A stretch of DNA of 23,426 nucleotides from JBBQQG01 sp038216175 (GCA_038216175.1 JBBQQG010000017.1:1-23426); one strand, 5' to 3'; shown: positions 1-7,556, numbered from the stretch's first letter. Notes: generated by a model from the letters alone, not told the origin. Program-made: numbers and translations.

Positions 1-26
1 TACTCGTAACTGTTGTGTCGTATGTC

Positions 27-64
27 ATGTATTACATTTTAACAATTGTAATACATCTTGTCAA
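27..64 (-). promoter_or_regulatory. Strong promoter with overlapping inverted-repeat operator, reading out of the left edge
   Basis: Reading leftwards on the minus strand there is a perfect -35 TTGACA (59-64), a 17-nt spacer and a -10 TAAAAT (36-41). A perfect 10-bp inverted repeat, arms ATGTATTACA and TGTAATACAT (27-36 and 47-56, 10-nt centre), covers the spacer and touches the -10 box, which is where a repressor would bind. No T-run follows either arm, so a terminator is unlikely. The controlled gene lies outside the window. The promoter call rests on consensus match; the operator role is inference. Confidence 0.6.
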
Positions 65-135
65 TTTCTTTCTTTAATTCGAAAGTTGATTGTTAAAGTA
101 CGCCCCCGATATACTGAGGTCAAAGTACTTATGGT

Positions 136-211
136 TGGTGCGGGTGACGAGACTCAAACTCGTGGCCTCTTCCTTGGCAAGGAAGCGCTCTATCAACTGA
201 GCTACACCCGC
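136..211 (-). tRNA. tRNA-Gly (anticodon GCC)
   Basis: A 76-nt cloverleaf reads on the minus strand. The 7-bp acceptor stem GCGGGTG/CACCCGC is perfect, with discriminator A and an encoded CCA (136-138). The anticodon loop is TTGCCAA between perfectly paired stems, giving anticodon GCC, and the T-loop is intact. It lies 14 nt downstream of tRNA-Phe and is probably co-transcribed with it from the promoter at 316-344. No clear hairpin terminator follows. Confidence 0.95.
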
Positions 212-225
212 ATAGCATACTATTG

Positions 226-301
226 TGGTGGCTCCTCCCAGACTCGAACTGGGGACACAAGGCTCTTCAAGCCTCTGCTCTACCAACTGAGCTAAAGAGC
301 C
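226..301 (-). tRNA. tRNA-Phe (anticodon GAA)
   Basis: A 76-nt cloverleaf on the minus strand with acceptor stem GGCTCTT/AGGAGCC (one T-G wobble), discriminator A and encoded CCA (226-228). The anticodon loop TTGAAGA gives GAA. It is the first gene of a Phe-Gly tRNA pair transcribed from the promoter at 316-344. Confidence 0.95.
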
Positions 302-315
302 ACGACAACCCCGTT

Positions 316-344
316 ATTTTACGGTATACAGCATTTTACATCAA
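316..344 (-). promoter_or_regulatory. Promoter of the tRNA-Phe/tRNA-Gly pair
   Basis: On the minus strand, -35 TTGATG (339-344), a 17-nt spacer and -10 TAAAAT (316-321), with the -10 ending 14 nt before the tRNA-Phe 5' end. The -35 box overlaps the TGA stop of the MazG-like gene, so the promoter is embedded in the 3' end of that gene. Confidence 0.65.
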
Positions 345-670
345 GGTGAACTAACAGCTTTCCTTTCAAACCTATCTTTATCACGTGTCATTAATTTATT
401 TATTGCTGTTTCTAATGGTATATCTAGCTTAATTTTTTGACTATTAGCTAAACAAATGATGCTATAAATTACATCGGCAAGTTCATCTTCTAATGAACCA
501 AGTTTTTCTGTAGTTTTAATCGGTTTATCACCAAACTTATGATTTAAAATGCGAGAAACTTCGCCAACTTCTTCAACTATTCTGGCAAACTGACTTAACG
601 GATGCCAGTAAGGTTTTTTAAAGTTTTGAAGACTACTATCAATTTTTTTCTGATAATCCTCTAACGACAT
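341..670 (-). CDS. MazG-like nucleotide pyrophosphohydrolase
   Basis: A 109-residue all-alpha protein of the MazG/dUTPase-like superfamily, whose members hydrolyse nucleoside triphosphates to monophosphate and pyrophosphate for pool cleaning. The metal-binding pattern is visible as EEVGE (ExxE at residues 34-37) and, after a long helix-loop, EDELADV (ExxD at 63-66). It is a single-domain version, much shorter than the two-domain E. coli MazG. Its ATG lies immediately next to the slipin stop codon, so the two are probably co-transcribed from the slipin promoter. The TGA stop is shared with the -35 box of the tRNA-Phe promoter. The exact substrate cannot be read from sequence. The superfamily call is firm. 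Confidence 0.8.
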   Translation of the reverse strand: MSLEDYQKKIDSSLQNFKKPYWHPLSQFARIVEEVGEVSRILNHKFGDKPIKTTEKLGSLEDELADVIYSIICLANSQKIKLDIPLETAINKLMTRDKDRFERKAVSSP

Positions 671-1438
671 TTATTTTATAGTCTCTTTGGACATGAAGTT
701 TTTAATACTATCAACGGTATCCATAAATTGACTGGGGAAAATAATAGTACTATTTTTTTCAACAGCAATTTCGCTTAATACTTGTAAATTACGAAGTTGA
801 AGCGCAATTGGATGGGCAGCAATAATGTCAGCTGCTTCACCAAGTTTAGCGGCACTAAGCTGCTCACCTTCGGCAGCAATAATTTTAGCCCGTTTTTCTC
901 TTTCAGCTTCGGCTTCTTTTGCCATTGCACGTTGCATACTATCAGGAAGTTGAATATCTTTTAGCTCGACATTGCTTACATAGATTCCCCATTTTTCGGT
1001 AGCCTGGTCGAGTATCGCTTTAACTTTATCGTTAAGAGCTGATGTTTCACTCAGTACGTGATCGAGTGTCGTTTGCCCAACTACGTTTCTGACTGTGGTT
1101 TGGGCTATCTGATATGTTGCAGATACTACGTTTTCTATCTCTACGATTGCTTTAATTGGATCGACTACTTGGTAATACGCCACGGCAGCAACATCGATTG
1201 ATACATTATCTCTAGTAATAATCTTTTGAGTTTCAATAGGAAGAGTAATAGTTCTTAATGCTACTTTTCTCATTTGATCAACTATTGGGATAATTAACCT
1301 TAACCCTGGTTCTTTAGGACTACTCTGAACTTTTCCTAGCCGAAATATTACGCCCCTTTCATACTGATTTATTACTCTTACACCTCGGACAACAATGATA
1401 ATTGCAATAACTATCAAGATAATAAGAAAGACACTCAT
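671..1438 (-). CDS. Slipin / stomatin-like SPFH-domain membrane protein
   Basis: A 255-residue SPFH-family protein. An N-terminal membrane segment of Ile/Val-rich residues (about 3-18) is followed by a stomatin-like core containing INQYERGVIFRLGK and GLRLIIPIVD, then the family-typical segment around residues 70-140 and a charged helical stretch with AKEAEAEREKRAKIIAAEGE near 170-190. Slipins oligomerise on the inner membrane face and are thought to organise microdomains. No NfeD-type partner protease lies next to it; the downstream gene is a MazG-like hydrolase. The start ATG has a GGGG motif 5 nt upstream and its own promoter at 1465-1493. The family call is firm, the physiological role unknown. 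Confidence 0.88.
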   Translation of the reverse strand: MSVFLIILIVIAIIIVVRGVRVINQYERGVIFRLGKVQSSPKEPGLRLIIPIVDQMRKVALRTITLPIETQKIITRDNVSIDVAAVAYYQVVDPIKAIVEIENVVSATYQIAQTTVRNVVGQTTLDHVLSETSALNDKVKAILDQATEKWGIYVSNVELKDIQLPDSMQRAMAKEAEAEREKRAKIIAAEGEQLSAAKLGEAADIIAAHPIALQLRNLQVLSEIAVEKNSTIIFPSQFMDTVDSIKNFMSKETIK

Positions 1439-1464
1439 AATAACCCCGTTTCTTTAATATCCTC

Positions 1465-1493
1465 ATTGTAAGAACAGATGACCAAAGTTGCAA
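1465..1493 (-). promoter_or_regulatory. Promoter of the slipin/MazG-like operon
   Basis: On the minus strand, -35 TTGCAA (1488-1493), a 17-nt spacer and -10 TACAAT (1465-1470), about 26 nt before the slipin ATG. The -35 overlaps the T-rich tail of the terminator of the upstream tRNA transcript, so termination and initiation are packed back to back. Confidence 0.65.
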
Positions 1494-1526
1494 ACAAAAA
1501 GGACTGTGTTTACTAACAACAGTCCT
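1491..1526 (-). terminator. Rho-independent terminator after tRNA-Leu/tRNA-Val
   Basis: On the minus strand, a perfect 8-bp stem AGGACTGT/ACAGTCCT with an 11-nt loop is followed by TTTTTGTTTG. It lies 7 nt past the 3' CCA of tRNA-Val, so it ends the Leu(GAG)-Val transcript. Confidence 0.88.
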
Positions 1527-1533
1527 CTTAGCA

Positions 1534-1610
1534 TGGTGGGTGATGAGGGATTCGAACCCCCGACCCCCTCGGTGTAAACGAGGTGCTCTAGCCAACTGAG
1601 CTAATCACCC
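1534..1610 (-). tRNA. tRNA-Val (anticodon TAC)
   Basis: A 77-nt cloverleaf on the minus strand with perfect acceptor stem GGGTGAT/ATCACCC, discriminator A and encoded CCA (1534-1536). Anticodon loop TTTACAC gives TAC. It lies 40 nt downstream of tRNA-Leu(GAG) and directly upstream of a strong terminator. Confidence 0.95.
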
Positions 1611-1650
1611 TACTACCACTTAGCTATTAATATAACATGAAGCGTTATAC

Positions 1651-1734
1651 TGGTGCGCGAGAGAGGACTTGAACCTCCACACCTTGCGGCACTTGCCCCT
1701 CAGACAAGCGTGTCTACCATTCCACCACTCGCGC
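1651..1734 (-). tRNA. tRNA-Leu (anticodon GAG)
   Basis: An 84-nt type II tRNA on the minus strand with perfect acceptor stem GCGCGAG/CTCGCGC, discriminator A and encoded CCA (1651-1653). The anticodon loop CTGAGGG gives GAG, and a long variable arm follows, as expected for Leu. It is the first gene after the promoter at 1745-1773. Confidence 0.95.
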
Positions 1735-1744
1735 GAGCTCTGTT

Positions 1745-1773
1745 ATTCTACGGTTTTTAACTTAAAAACTCAA
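1745..1773 (-). promoter_or_regulatory. Promoter of the tRNA-Leu(GAG)/tRNA-Val transcript
   Basis: On the minus strand, -35 TTGAGT (1768-1773), a 17-nt spacer and -10 TAGAAT (1745-1750), with the -10 ending 10 nt before the tRNA-Leu 5' end. The -35 overlaps the stop codon of the upstream membrane protein gene, the same arrangement as at tRNA-Phe. Confidence 0.65.
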
Positions 1774-2057
1774 GCGCGTCTGCCGTGTTTTAGTCTTGAG
1801 TTTCTTTTTATGTATCTCTCAGCAAACGGAGTTAATCCCCTAAACGCTACAATTGCCCAGATTATATTAACTGTTACGCTTATAAATGCTTTTAAATGAA
1901 GCTGATAAACGATTAACAATAATGCACCGATCGTATTGTCCAGTTCATATAAAAAAGATTTATTTTTCCATTTTCCGATACTTGTTCTATAAAAACCAAA
2001 TAATATCAAAAAAGCACCGACTGAACCTATAACGTCATAAAATATATTCGGAAACAT
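1770..2057 (-). CDS. Small membrane protein, CBU_0592-like
   Basis: A 95-residue protein with three likely membrane helices (about residues 8-24, 38-54 and 57-75) and a strongly basic C-terminal tail. The pattern DVIGSVGAFLILFGFYR followed by LYELDNTIGALLLIVYQL resembles the small CBU_0592-type membrane proteins found in many bacteria; no activity is known for these. The ATG is 2 nt downstream of the oxidoreductase stop, so it is the second gene of a two-gene operon, and its TGA stop lies inside the promoter of the following tRNA genes. The family assignment is from memory of the pattern and is moderate. Confidence 0.6.
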   Translation of the reverse strand: MFPNIFYDVIGSVGAFLILFGFYRTSIGKWKNKSFLYELDNTIGALLLIVYQLHLKAFISVTVNIIWAIVAFRGLTPFAERYIKRNSRLKHGRRA

Positions 2058-2059
2058 TT

Positions 2060-3697
2060 TTAGCTCTTAGGAAGATGATCTAATAATCTATCAATATTAT
2101 ATTCGTGACGAAGCAAAGGTTTGACGTTTTCAATAGTAATATTTATTTTTACCCCGGGGTTAAGCGTATTATATGGATCAAAAATCTTTTTAGTTTTTTG
2201 GAATAGTTCGTAGACCTCCGGACCGTATAACTTCTGTAAGTAGGCAGCCCTAATTCGTCCATCTCCATTTTGAGCACTAGTGCTGCCACCCAAATTTATA
2301 ACAAAATTATAATATTCTTCTAGCAGTTTAAATACTTTTTGTCTGTCACCTACTTGAGATAAATTTAGCAGCGGTTGAAGATGCAAATTAGCATCGCCAG
2401 CGTGCCCCCAAACGGCAGCTTGAAGACCATGCCTTTCGAAAATGTCATATGCTCCGTTTAAAAATTCTTTAAACCGCTCTACCGGCACTATGCCGTCTTC
2501 AATAATTGGCAATGCTTTGGCACCGCTTTCTGCTTGGCTAACAATTAAAGCTGCCGTTTCACGAATTTTCCATAGCAAGTCTTTACGGTGATCATCAGTT
2601 TCGATTTGGCACGGTACCTGGTATTTGGCTAGTATTTTTTCAGTCTTTTTAGCTAGTCGTTTCTGTATTCTGTCGGATCCATTATCAAACTCTATTAACA
2701 AAACTATTTTCGGAAAAGGCGGCTCTATTACACCTTTTAATAAATTAGAGCTTCGCTTCTGTATGTAGTTTAGAAGTTTATCATCAACTAATTCCATTGC
2801 ACTTGGCAACTCTTTAAATTTTCGAAGCTCAAGAATTACTTCTTCAGCAACTTGCAAATCGTCAAAATATGCTGCTATCAGAGTATCTTTGGGATTATGG
2901 GACTCAGTAACTATTACTGCTTCAGATACTATTCCTAATGTTCCCTGGGATCCAACAAATAAAGGTGTTAAGTCAAAGCTACCATTTTTATTTTTTACAA
3001 GGTTCAGAGCGTAGCCGGCAGCATTTTTAGTAACTTGTTTTTCAATAAGTCTAATAGTCTGCTGATTTTCTTCAATCAATCCGTCCAAACTTCTATAAAC
3101 CTCGCCTTCAAATGAAGCCAGTCCTAATTTTTTATTTAACTCGCGCTTCGAGATTCGTCCAGTTTCAATAACTTCGCCGTTGGCTAAAACTACTCTAAGA
3201 CTTTTAACAAAATCACGGGTACTGCCATATTTTACCGATTTGATACCGGCAGCATTATTGGCTATGGCACCGCCGACAGTACTAAATTCCATTGATGCTG
3301 GATACGGCGGCAGAAATCGGTTATGGGTATGAAGAGTCTGTTGAAGTTTTCCGTAGTTAATACCCGGCTCAATCGTGACTGTACCTGATTTAGTGTCTAG
3401 CTCTAATATACGGTTCATATGGGCCGGAAATGCCATAATAATACCGCTACCTATCGCTGCACCGCTTTGATCGGTACCAGAGCCGCGGGCTGTCATTGGA
3501 ATAACACGGCCTCTTTCGGCCAGCTGCCAGGTAAATCTTGCAGTTTTTCGAATGTCGTTTTCACTATGGGGATATACAATGATAGCCGGGCGTACATTTA
3601 ATACGCTTGCATCTATAGCAAAATAATTTAGCGCGTCATCGCCGGTCATTACTTCGCCGGTTAAATGTTCTTGCAAATAATGCGCAATTTTATTCAT
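2060..3697 (-). CDS. FAD-linked oxidoreductase, GlcD / D-lactate dehydrogenase type
   Basis: A 545-residue flavoprotein of the PCMH-type FAD-binding family. The FAD-binding half covers about residues 30-230 and carries ARGSGTDQSGAAIGSG and the later GTLGIVSEAV. The C-terminal FAD-oxidase domain ends with the conserved GHAGDANLHLQP (GHxGDxNxH). Relatives oxidise 2-hydroxy acids such as D-lactate or glycolate and pass electrons to quinone or another acceptor. The C-terminal ferredoxin/CCG module of some GlcD fusions is absent, and no GlcF partner is adjacent, so the electron acceptor is unclear. The ATG is preceded by AGAGGA at the long distance of 13 nt; a possible extended -10 promoter lies at 3747-3775. 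The substrate cannot be decided. Confidence 0.85.
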   Translation of the reverse strand: MNKIAHYLQEHLTGEVMTGDDALNYFAIDASVLNVRPAIIVYPHSENDIRKTARFTWQLAERGRVIPMTARGSGTDQSGAAIGSGIIMAFPAHMNRILELDTKSGTVTIEPGINYGKLQQTLHTHNRFLPPYPASMEFSTVGGAIANNAAGIKSVKYGSTRDFVKSLRVVLANGEVIETGRISKRELNKKLGLASFEGEVYRSLDGLIEENQQTIRLIEKQVTKNAAGYALNLVKNKNGSFDLTPLFVGSQGTLGIVSEAVIVTESHNPKDTLIAAYFDDLQVAEEVILELRKFKELPSAMELVDDKLLNYIQKRSSNLLKGVIEPPFPKIVLLIEFDNGSDRIQKRLAKKTEKILAKYQVPCQIETDDHRKDLLWKIRETAALIVSQAESGAKALPIIEDGIVPVERFKEFLNGAYDIFERHGLQAAVWGHAGDANLHLQPLLNLSQVGDRQKVFKLLEEYYNFVINLGGSTSAQNGDGRIRAAYLQKLYGPEVYELFQKTKKIFDPYNTLNPGVKINITIENVKPLLRHEYNIDRLLDHLPKS

Positions 3698-3746
3698 AAA
3701 ATTTTAATATTCCTCTTCAAAATAAGCATTAGCATGTGCTTGCAAT

Positions 3747-3775
3747 ATGATATCACACTACTGTTTAGCAGGCAT
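3747..3775 (-). promoter_or_regulatory. Possible promoter of the FAD oxidoreductase operon
   Basis: On the minus strand, an extended -10 TGATATCAT (3747-3755) with ATGCCT 17 nt further upstream. The -35 is poor, so the call rests on the extended -10 motif, which also appears upstream of trhO, pepP and the ABC gene. Confidence 0.35.
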
Positions 3776-3806
3776 AAAACGGCTAATAATATATAAATAT
3801 AAGATC

Positions 3807-3892
3807 TGGTGCCGCAGAGAGGACTTGAACCTCCACAGAGTTTCCTCCACTAGTACCTGAAACTAGCGTGTATACCATTTCACCACTGCGGC
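3807..3892 (-). tRNA. tRNA-Leu (anticodon CAG)
   Basis: An 86-nt type II tRNA on the minus strand with perfect acceptor stem GCCGCAG/CTGCGGC, discriminator A and encoded CCA (3807-3809). Anticodon loop TTCAGGT gives CAG, with a long variable arm. It starts 13 nt after the stop of the peptide-binding-protein gene and has no convincing promoter of its own, so it may be processed from that mRNA. Confidence 0.95.
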
Positions 3893-3905
3893 GTATTTTA
3901 TATTG

Positions 3906-5687
3906 CTATTCTGATATTTGTTCCTGCTTGACCATCCAATCATTTACATTAGCAAATCTATCCGATGAAGTATTGATAACCGTCGGATCAAATCCAAAAA
4001 TTGGGCCCTTTGAGATATATAAAAACCTAGGTTGATACAGCACTACGGCTGGAGCATCGACCCTCCAGGCTTCAAGGAATGGTCTATATTTGATACTACG
4101 AAGCATTGGATCAGTTCTTGATCGACCAGCTTCAAGTGCTTTATCTGAAACAACTGATTTATACTCGGAAAGATTTAACCGATTTACAGAATGTGGATCT
4201 GCTTGTGAGCTATGCCAATATGCAAATACATCGGGATCAGGACCAATAGATATACCATATAGCAGTGCATCGTATTCATGCCTCGATACAACGCCCTGAA
4301 TGTCAGCTGTCTGTAAAAGCTGAACCTGTAAATCAACACCCACGATTCGCCACTGTTTTTGTAATAGCTGAGTTACGGCAGTATACTCGCTGCTGTTTTG
4401 AGCAAATAGATTAATTGTTAATATTTTTTTATCTTTGATTCTTATACCGGTTGAATCTTTTTTCCATCCGGCGTCGTCAAGTAATTTGTTAGCTTGATCG
4501 ACGTTATTACTTAACTGAGAGCGAGATTTGTCATAACCAATCTGACCGTTTAATATTGGCTCAGTCGCAACAACTGCAGGGTATCCCAGCTGATTGATAA
4601 TAGCTTTTTGATCGGTAGCTTTTACTAATGCCTGCCTTACTTTTATGTCCTTTAAGTTTTCGGAGGTGGTTTTTAAAAAGACAACTATCTCTGCCGATAA
4701 CGGGATGTTGAATTCTTGCAAATTTTTAGTTTTTACAAGCGCATCAGGCGTATTATCCAGCCCTACCATTGCGTTAATAGAATCATTTTTAAAACTAGAA
4801 GTCATATGTTTTTCATCATGGAATGAATGAATTTCAAAGTGATCAATTTTAGGACGTCCTAGAAAATAATTTTTATAAGCCGACATTCCTACTATTTCTT
4901 CTCTTGTCTCGGGAGTATCGCCGTTTACTTCGACTTTATCCCACATAAAAGGTCCTGACCCTATTGGATTGACAGTATTAAATCTGATCGATCTTAGCTG
5001 ACTTACCGGAACTGGTTCCAGGATATGTTTTGGAACAATACCATTGGTAAGCGAGTACGGAAAAGAACTTAACGAATTTGGCAATGTAAAAACAATAGTT
5101 TTAGAATCTTTGGCTTCAACTTTTATACCCTTCCAACTATTAAATAAAAAGGACTTCGCATCTGGATTCTGTATAGTCTTATAGGTAAAAACGACATCAT
5201 CGGCAGTCAAAGCTTGGCCGTCGTGCCAGTACAAATTATTTCTTAATCTTAAGGTGTAATTAACCGCTCTGTCGTCAACTTGCCAGCTGTCAGCTAAATC
5301 TCCGACAAGTTTATTTGCACTGTCAGTTTTTAATAGTCCTGAAAATACTAACTTTGATACGCTGCTGTCAACTAAACTTGTTGCATACAGCGGATTTGCA
5401 TTAGTAAATGATCCGAGAATACCTTCTGAGAAGGATCCGCCTGATACAGGCTTAAGTTTACGATAATAACTATTGAGAGACTGGGTTTGAACAATTAATC
5501 CGACACCAATTATTAGAATTAGAAGCGTCCAGCTGATTACAAATCTTCTGACATCAGCCAGTCTTCCAATACGTCTGAAAAAATGCCTTTCAAGTTGCTC
5601 CTCGGCTTGAAGTCCAATATCTTCAACTTGACGTTTACTTTGTCGAAAACGCCTCCGCCAGCGCAACTTAGTTGTGCGATCAATCAT
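3906..5687 (-). CDS. Membrane-anchored oligopeptide-binding-type protein (SBP family 5)
   Basis: A 593-residue protein of the family 5 extracellular solute-binding proteins (OppA/DppA type), seen from TNANPLYATSLVDSSVSKLVFSG, LRNNLYWHDGQALTADDVVFTYK and the C-terminal lobe. The N-terminus is unusual: about 48 very basic residues, then a membrane helix (about 49-68), so it is held as a signal-anchor protein and not as a lipoprotein with a lipobox. I chose the ATG at 5685-5687 because AAAGG lies 6 nt upstream; the in-frame TTG 6 nt earlier directly abuts that SD. It follows secG by 15 nt. No permease or ATPase genes are adjacent, so it may work with a distant transporter or as a stand-alone receptor. 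Confidence 0.85.
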   Translation of the reverse strand: MIDRTTKLRWRRRFRQSKRQVEDIGLQAEEQLERHFFRRIGRLADVRRFVISWTLLILIIGVGLIVQTQSLNSYYRKLKPVSGGSFSEGILGSFTNANPLYATSLVDSSVSKLVFSGLLKTDSANKLVGDLADSWQVDDRAVNYTLRLRNNLYWHDGQALTADDVVFTYKTIQNPDAKSFLFNSWKGIKVEAKDSKTIVFTLPNSLSSFPYSLTNGIVPKHILEPVPVSQLRSIRFNTVNPIGSGPFMWDKVEVNGDTPETREEIVGMSAYKNYFLGRPKIDHFEIHSFHDEKHMTSSFKNDSINAMVGLDNTPDALVKTKNLQEFNIPLSAEIVVFLKTTSENLKDIKVRQALVKATDQKAIINQLGYPAVVATEPILNGQIGYDKSRSQLSNNVDQANKLLDDAGWKKDSTGIRIKDKKILTINLFAQNSSEYTAVTQLLQKQWRIVGVDLQVQLLQTADIQGVVSRHEYDALLYGISIGPDPDVFAYWHSSQADPHSVNRLNLSEYKSVVSDKALEAGRSRTDPMLRSIKYRPFLEAWRVDAPAVVLYQPRFLYISKGPIFGFDPTVINTSSDRFANVNDWMVKQEQISE

Positions 5688-5702
5688 ACCCAACCTTTGT
5701 TA

Positions 5703-5915
5703 TTACGCTAGTATGCCGAGAATCAAAGAAGCAGCAAATACAAATGCTAGAATTACTGTCATCTGATGAAGTGTCTTATCAGAACCTCTTCTAACAGTAT
5801 AAACTTCGCCGCCGCCACCAAGTCCTGCACCTAAACTAGCACCTCTAGTTTGAACCATAATTAATATGGTAAGTAAGACCATTGAAACGATTGTAACGTA
5901 ATTATATATTTTCAT
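5703..5915 (-). CDS. secG: Preprotein translocase subunit SecG
   Basis: A 70-residue SecG with two membrane helices (about 5-21 and 50-68) flanking a glycine-rich cytoplasmic loop ending in VRRGSDKTLHQMT, which is the classic SecG pattern. SecG supports SecYEG-mediated export. The start ATG overlaps the stop of the upstream holin-like gene by 4 nt (ATGA) and has a strong GGAGG 4 nt upstream. It is followed at 15 nt by an exported substrate-binding protein. Confidence 0.9.
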   Translation of the reverse strand: MKIYNYVTIVSMVLLTILIMVQTRGASLGAGLGGGGEVYTVRRGSDKTLHQMTVILAFVFAASLILGILA

Positions 5916-6274
5916 CTTTCCTCCAATATAGTCGTCACAAAGTAGTTTACCAAGCCAATGACCATACCGGCAAGCATTGCGGCCCCAAAATTAGTAACTC
6001 TAAGCGGAGAATATAGCTTGCTCACTAAAAGGACCATCAGTCCGTTAATAACAATCATGAACAAACCAAGCGAAAAAAGTATGGCTGGTAAAGACAAAAT
6101 CACAATAATAGGTTTAATTATTATATTGATAATAGCTAGAATTAAACCCGAAATAATAATAACGCCAATATGGCTTCCGTAACTAACTCTTTGGCCTAGC
6201 AAATTAGCAGCTATCCATATTCCCAGGCCACAGACGAACCAGCGCACCAAAAATCTTGTAAATGGTTTTTTCAT
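5912..6274 (-). CDS. Four-helix membrane protein, mycobacterial phage-holin-like (PF04020 type)
   Basis: A 120-residue protein with four predicted membrane helices (about 9-25, 34-54, 57-78 and 90-113) and the motif IINIIIKPIIVILSLP that marks the family annotated as phage holin family IV (PF04020/YvlD-like). Members are widespread chromosomal membrane proteins and the holin name is historical; no prophage surrounds this copy. The gene starts 7 nt after pepP, without a clear SD, and ends in an ATGA overlap with secG, so it is translated as part of that operon. Function is unknown. Confidence 0.75.
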   Translation of the reverse strand: MKKPFTRFLVRWFVCGLGIWIAANLLGQRVSYGSHIGVIIISGLILAIINIIIKPIIVILSLPAILFSLGLFMIVINGLMVLLVSKLYSPLRVTNFGAAMLAGMVIGLVNYFVTTILEER

Positions 6275-6281
6275 ATATTTT

Positions 6282-7532
6282 TTAATTCATATTTATTGTA
6301 GGTGACAATAACTTGCGTGGCAAGCTACCAGACAATATGTCATTGCCGTGCTTATTTATTATTACATCGTCTTCAATTCTTACAGCTATGCCTTCTTCCG
6401 GAATATAAATGCCCGGCTCAACCGTAAGCACCATACTAGATGCTAGAACAGCGCTATAATCGGCTAAATCGTGAGCGTCTAGTCCAAGATGATGAGAAGT
6501 CGCGTGAGGAAAATATTTACGGACAGACTGTGAGTCTATAGTTTTTATCAGTCCTAATTCTCTTAGTTTTTCACCCATATAACGCTCAATTTCTTCTTCA
6601 TACTGTTTAATAATTACACCTGGCTTTAACAGGCTTATGGCAAAGTTTTGAACATCAAGTACGACGTCGTATACGTTTACCATTCTTTTTGTTGGTTCAG
6701 ATAAGGCGTATGTTCTTGATATATCGGCTGCGTAATTAGAATACTGGGCGCCGATATCTATAATCATAAAAGCTGATGTATCCAAAATAGAACGATTTGG
6801 AAGATGATGAATAACACAGGCATTGGCACCTGCAGCTACGATGCTATCGAAGGCTGGTCCGTCAGCCCCGCTGTTTCTAAAATTATAAATTATTTCGGTC
6901 TCTATATCGTATTCGGTTAAATACTTATTTAAATTTTTCTTAACTATTTGTTGAATCGTTTTATTGGTTATTTTTATGGCTTGCTTAAGTGCTTCTATCT
7001 CGACCTGTTGTTTGATCATTCTAAGTGCACACAAATGTTGTCTTAAATCTAAAAATTCGAGATCTTGATTGATATTAGTCAGTTTTTTCTGAACTAGCGA
7101 CTTAACAGGGTTAGTATAAAAACCGTGTGCACTGATAAAATTTGGCGGAGCAACTATTGTTGCTACATACTTCACCTTGTTAATTCGATTTTTAAGTTTA
7201 TTCCACCCAGTTTTGTGGTCGAAGACAGTTTCAATTCCCGAAACAGATCTTAGCTCTTCAGCTTCTACAGTTCCATCAAACAGAGTTTGGACCTCTTCGC
7301 GCTCAGGTAATATTAGATATTCGTTCGATTTATCAATTACTAAAATAACATCGGCGACATTAACCCCGGTAAGATACCAGAAATTCGTGTCTTGCTTAAA
7401 AGGATAAGTTGTATCATTGCTACTTTGCATTAGTCCGCTGGCATTTAAGACAATCGGGGCAGTTCCTGTAAATAACTGCTGGAGACGTTTTCGATTCTGC
7501 TTAAAAAAATCTGAAGTAAATTTCGAGTCCAT
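6282..7532 (-). CDS. pepP: Xaa-Pro aminopeptidase (aminopeptidase P, M24B)
   Basis: A 416-residue M24 metallopeptidase that removes N-terminal residues preceding proline. The N-terminal AMP_N domain covers roughly residues 1-150. In the pita-bread catalytic domain all five metal ligands are readable: D259 (IDIG), D270 (ADISRT), H347 (SHHLGLDAHD), E372 (VEPGIY) and E387 (RIEDD), aligning closely with E. coli PepP. It lies 24 nt downstream of uvrC. There is no Shine-Dalgarno; instead an extended -10 TGATATAAT sits 10 nt before the ATG, pointing to a leaderless mRNA (see that promoter). Likely cytoplasmic. Confidence 0.93.
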   Translation of the reverse strand: MDSKFTSDFFKQNRKRLQQLFTGTAPIVLNASGLMQSSNDTTYPFKQDTNFWYLTGVNVADVILVIDKSNEYLILPEREEVQTLFDGTVEAEELRSVSGIETVFDHKTGWNKLKNRINKVKYVATIVAPPNFISAHGFYTNPVKSLVQKKLTNINQDLEFLDLRQHLCALRMIKQQVEIEALKQAIKITNKTIQQIVKKNLNKYLTEYDIETEIIYNFRNSGADGPAFDSIVAAGANACVIHHLPNRSILDTSAFMIIDIGAQYSNYAADISRTYALSEPTKRMVNVYDVVLDVQNFAISLLKPGVIIKQYEEEIERYMGEKLRELGLIKTIDSQSVRKYFPHATSHHLGLDAHDLADYSAVLASSMVLTVEPGIYIPEEGIAVRIEDDVIINKHGNDILSGSLPRKLLSPTINMN

Positions 7533-7542
7533 AAGAAAATCA

Positions 7543-7551
7543 ATTATATCA
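7543..7551 (-). promoter_or_regulatory. Extended -10 promoter of pepP, leaderless geometry
   Basis: On the minus strand, TGATATAAT ends 10 nt before the pepP ATG, so transcription should begin about 3 nt upstream of, or at, the start codon. There is no usable -35; the TGn extension would compensate. The intervening bases TGATTTTCTT contain no SD. Confidence 0.5.
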
Positions 7552-7556
7552 TGGAC

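Noticed and set aside
27..56. Left-edge inverted repeat as a terminator of the tRNA-Phe/Gly transcript
   Set aside because: AT-rich stem with no T-run after it, and it coincides with a promoter.
86..295. Open frames on both strands across the first two tRNA genes
   Set aside because: They run through tRNA-Gly and tRNA-Phe, whose cloverleaf folds explain the sequence.
1669..1899. 76-codon plus-strand ORF
   Set aside because: It overlaps tRNA-Leu(GAG) and is antisense to the small membrane protein; no SD or promoter.
5691..5693. TTG as the start of the peptide-binding protein
   Set aside because: The SD AAAGG would directly abut it; the ATG at 5685-5687 has proper spacing.
5912..6274. Phage holin as a sign of a prophage
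   Set aside because: The family name is historical; the gene is in a housekeeping operon with secG and no phage genes are near.
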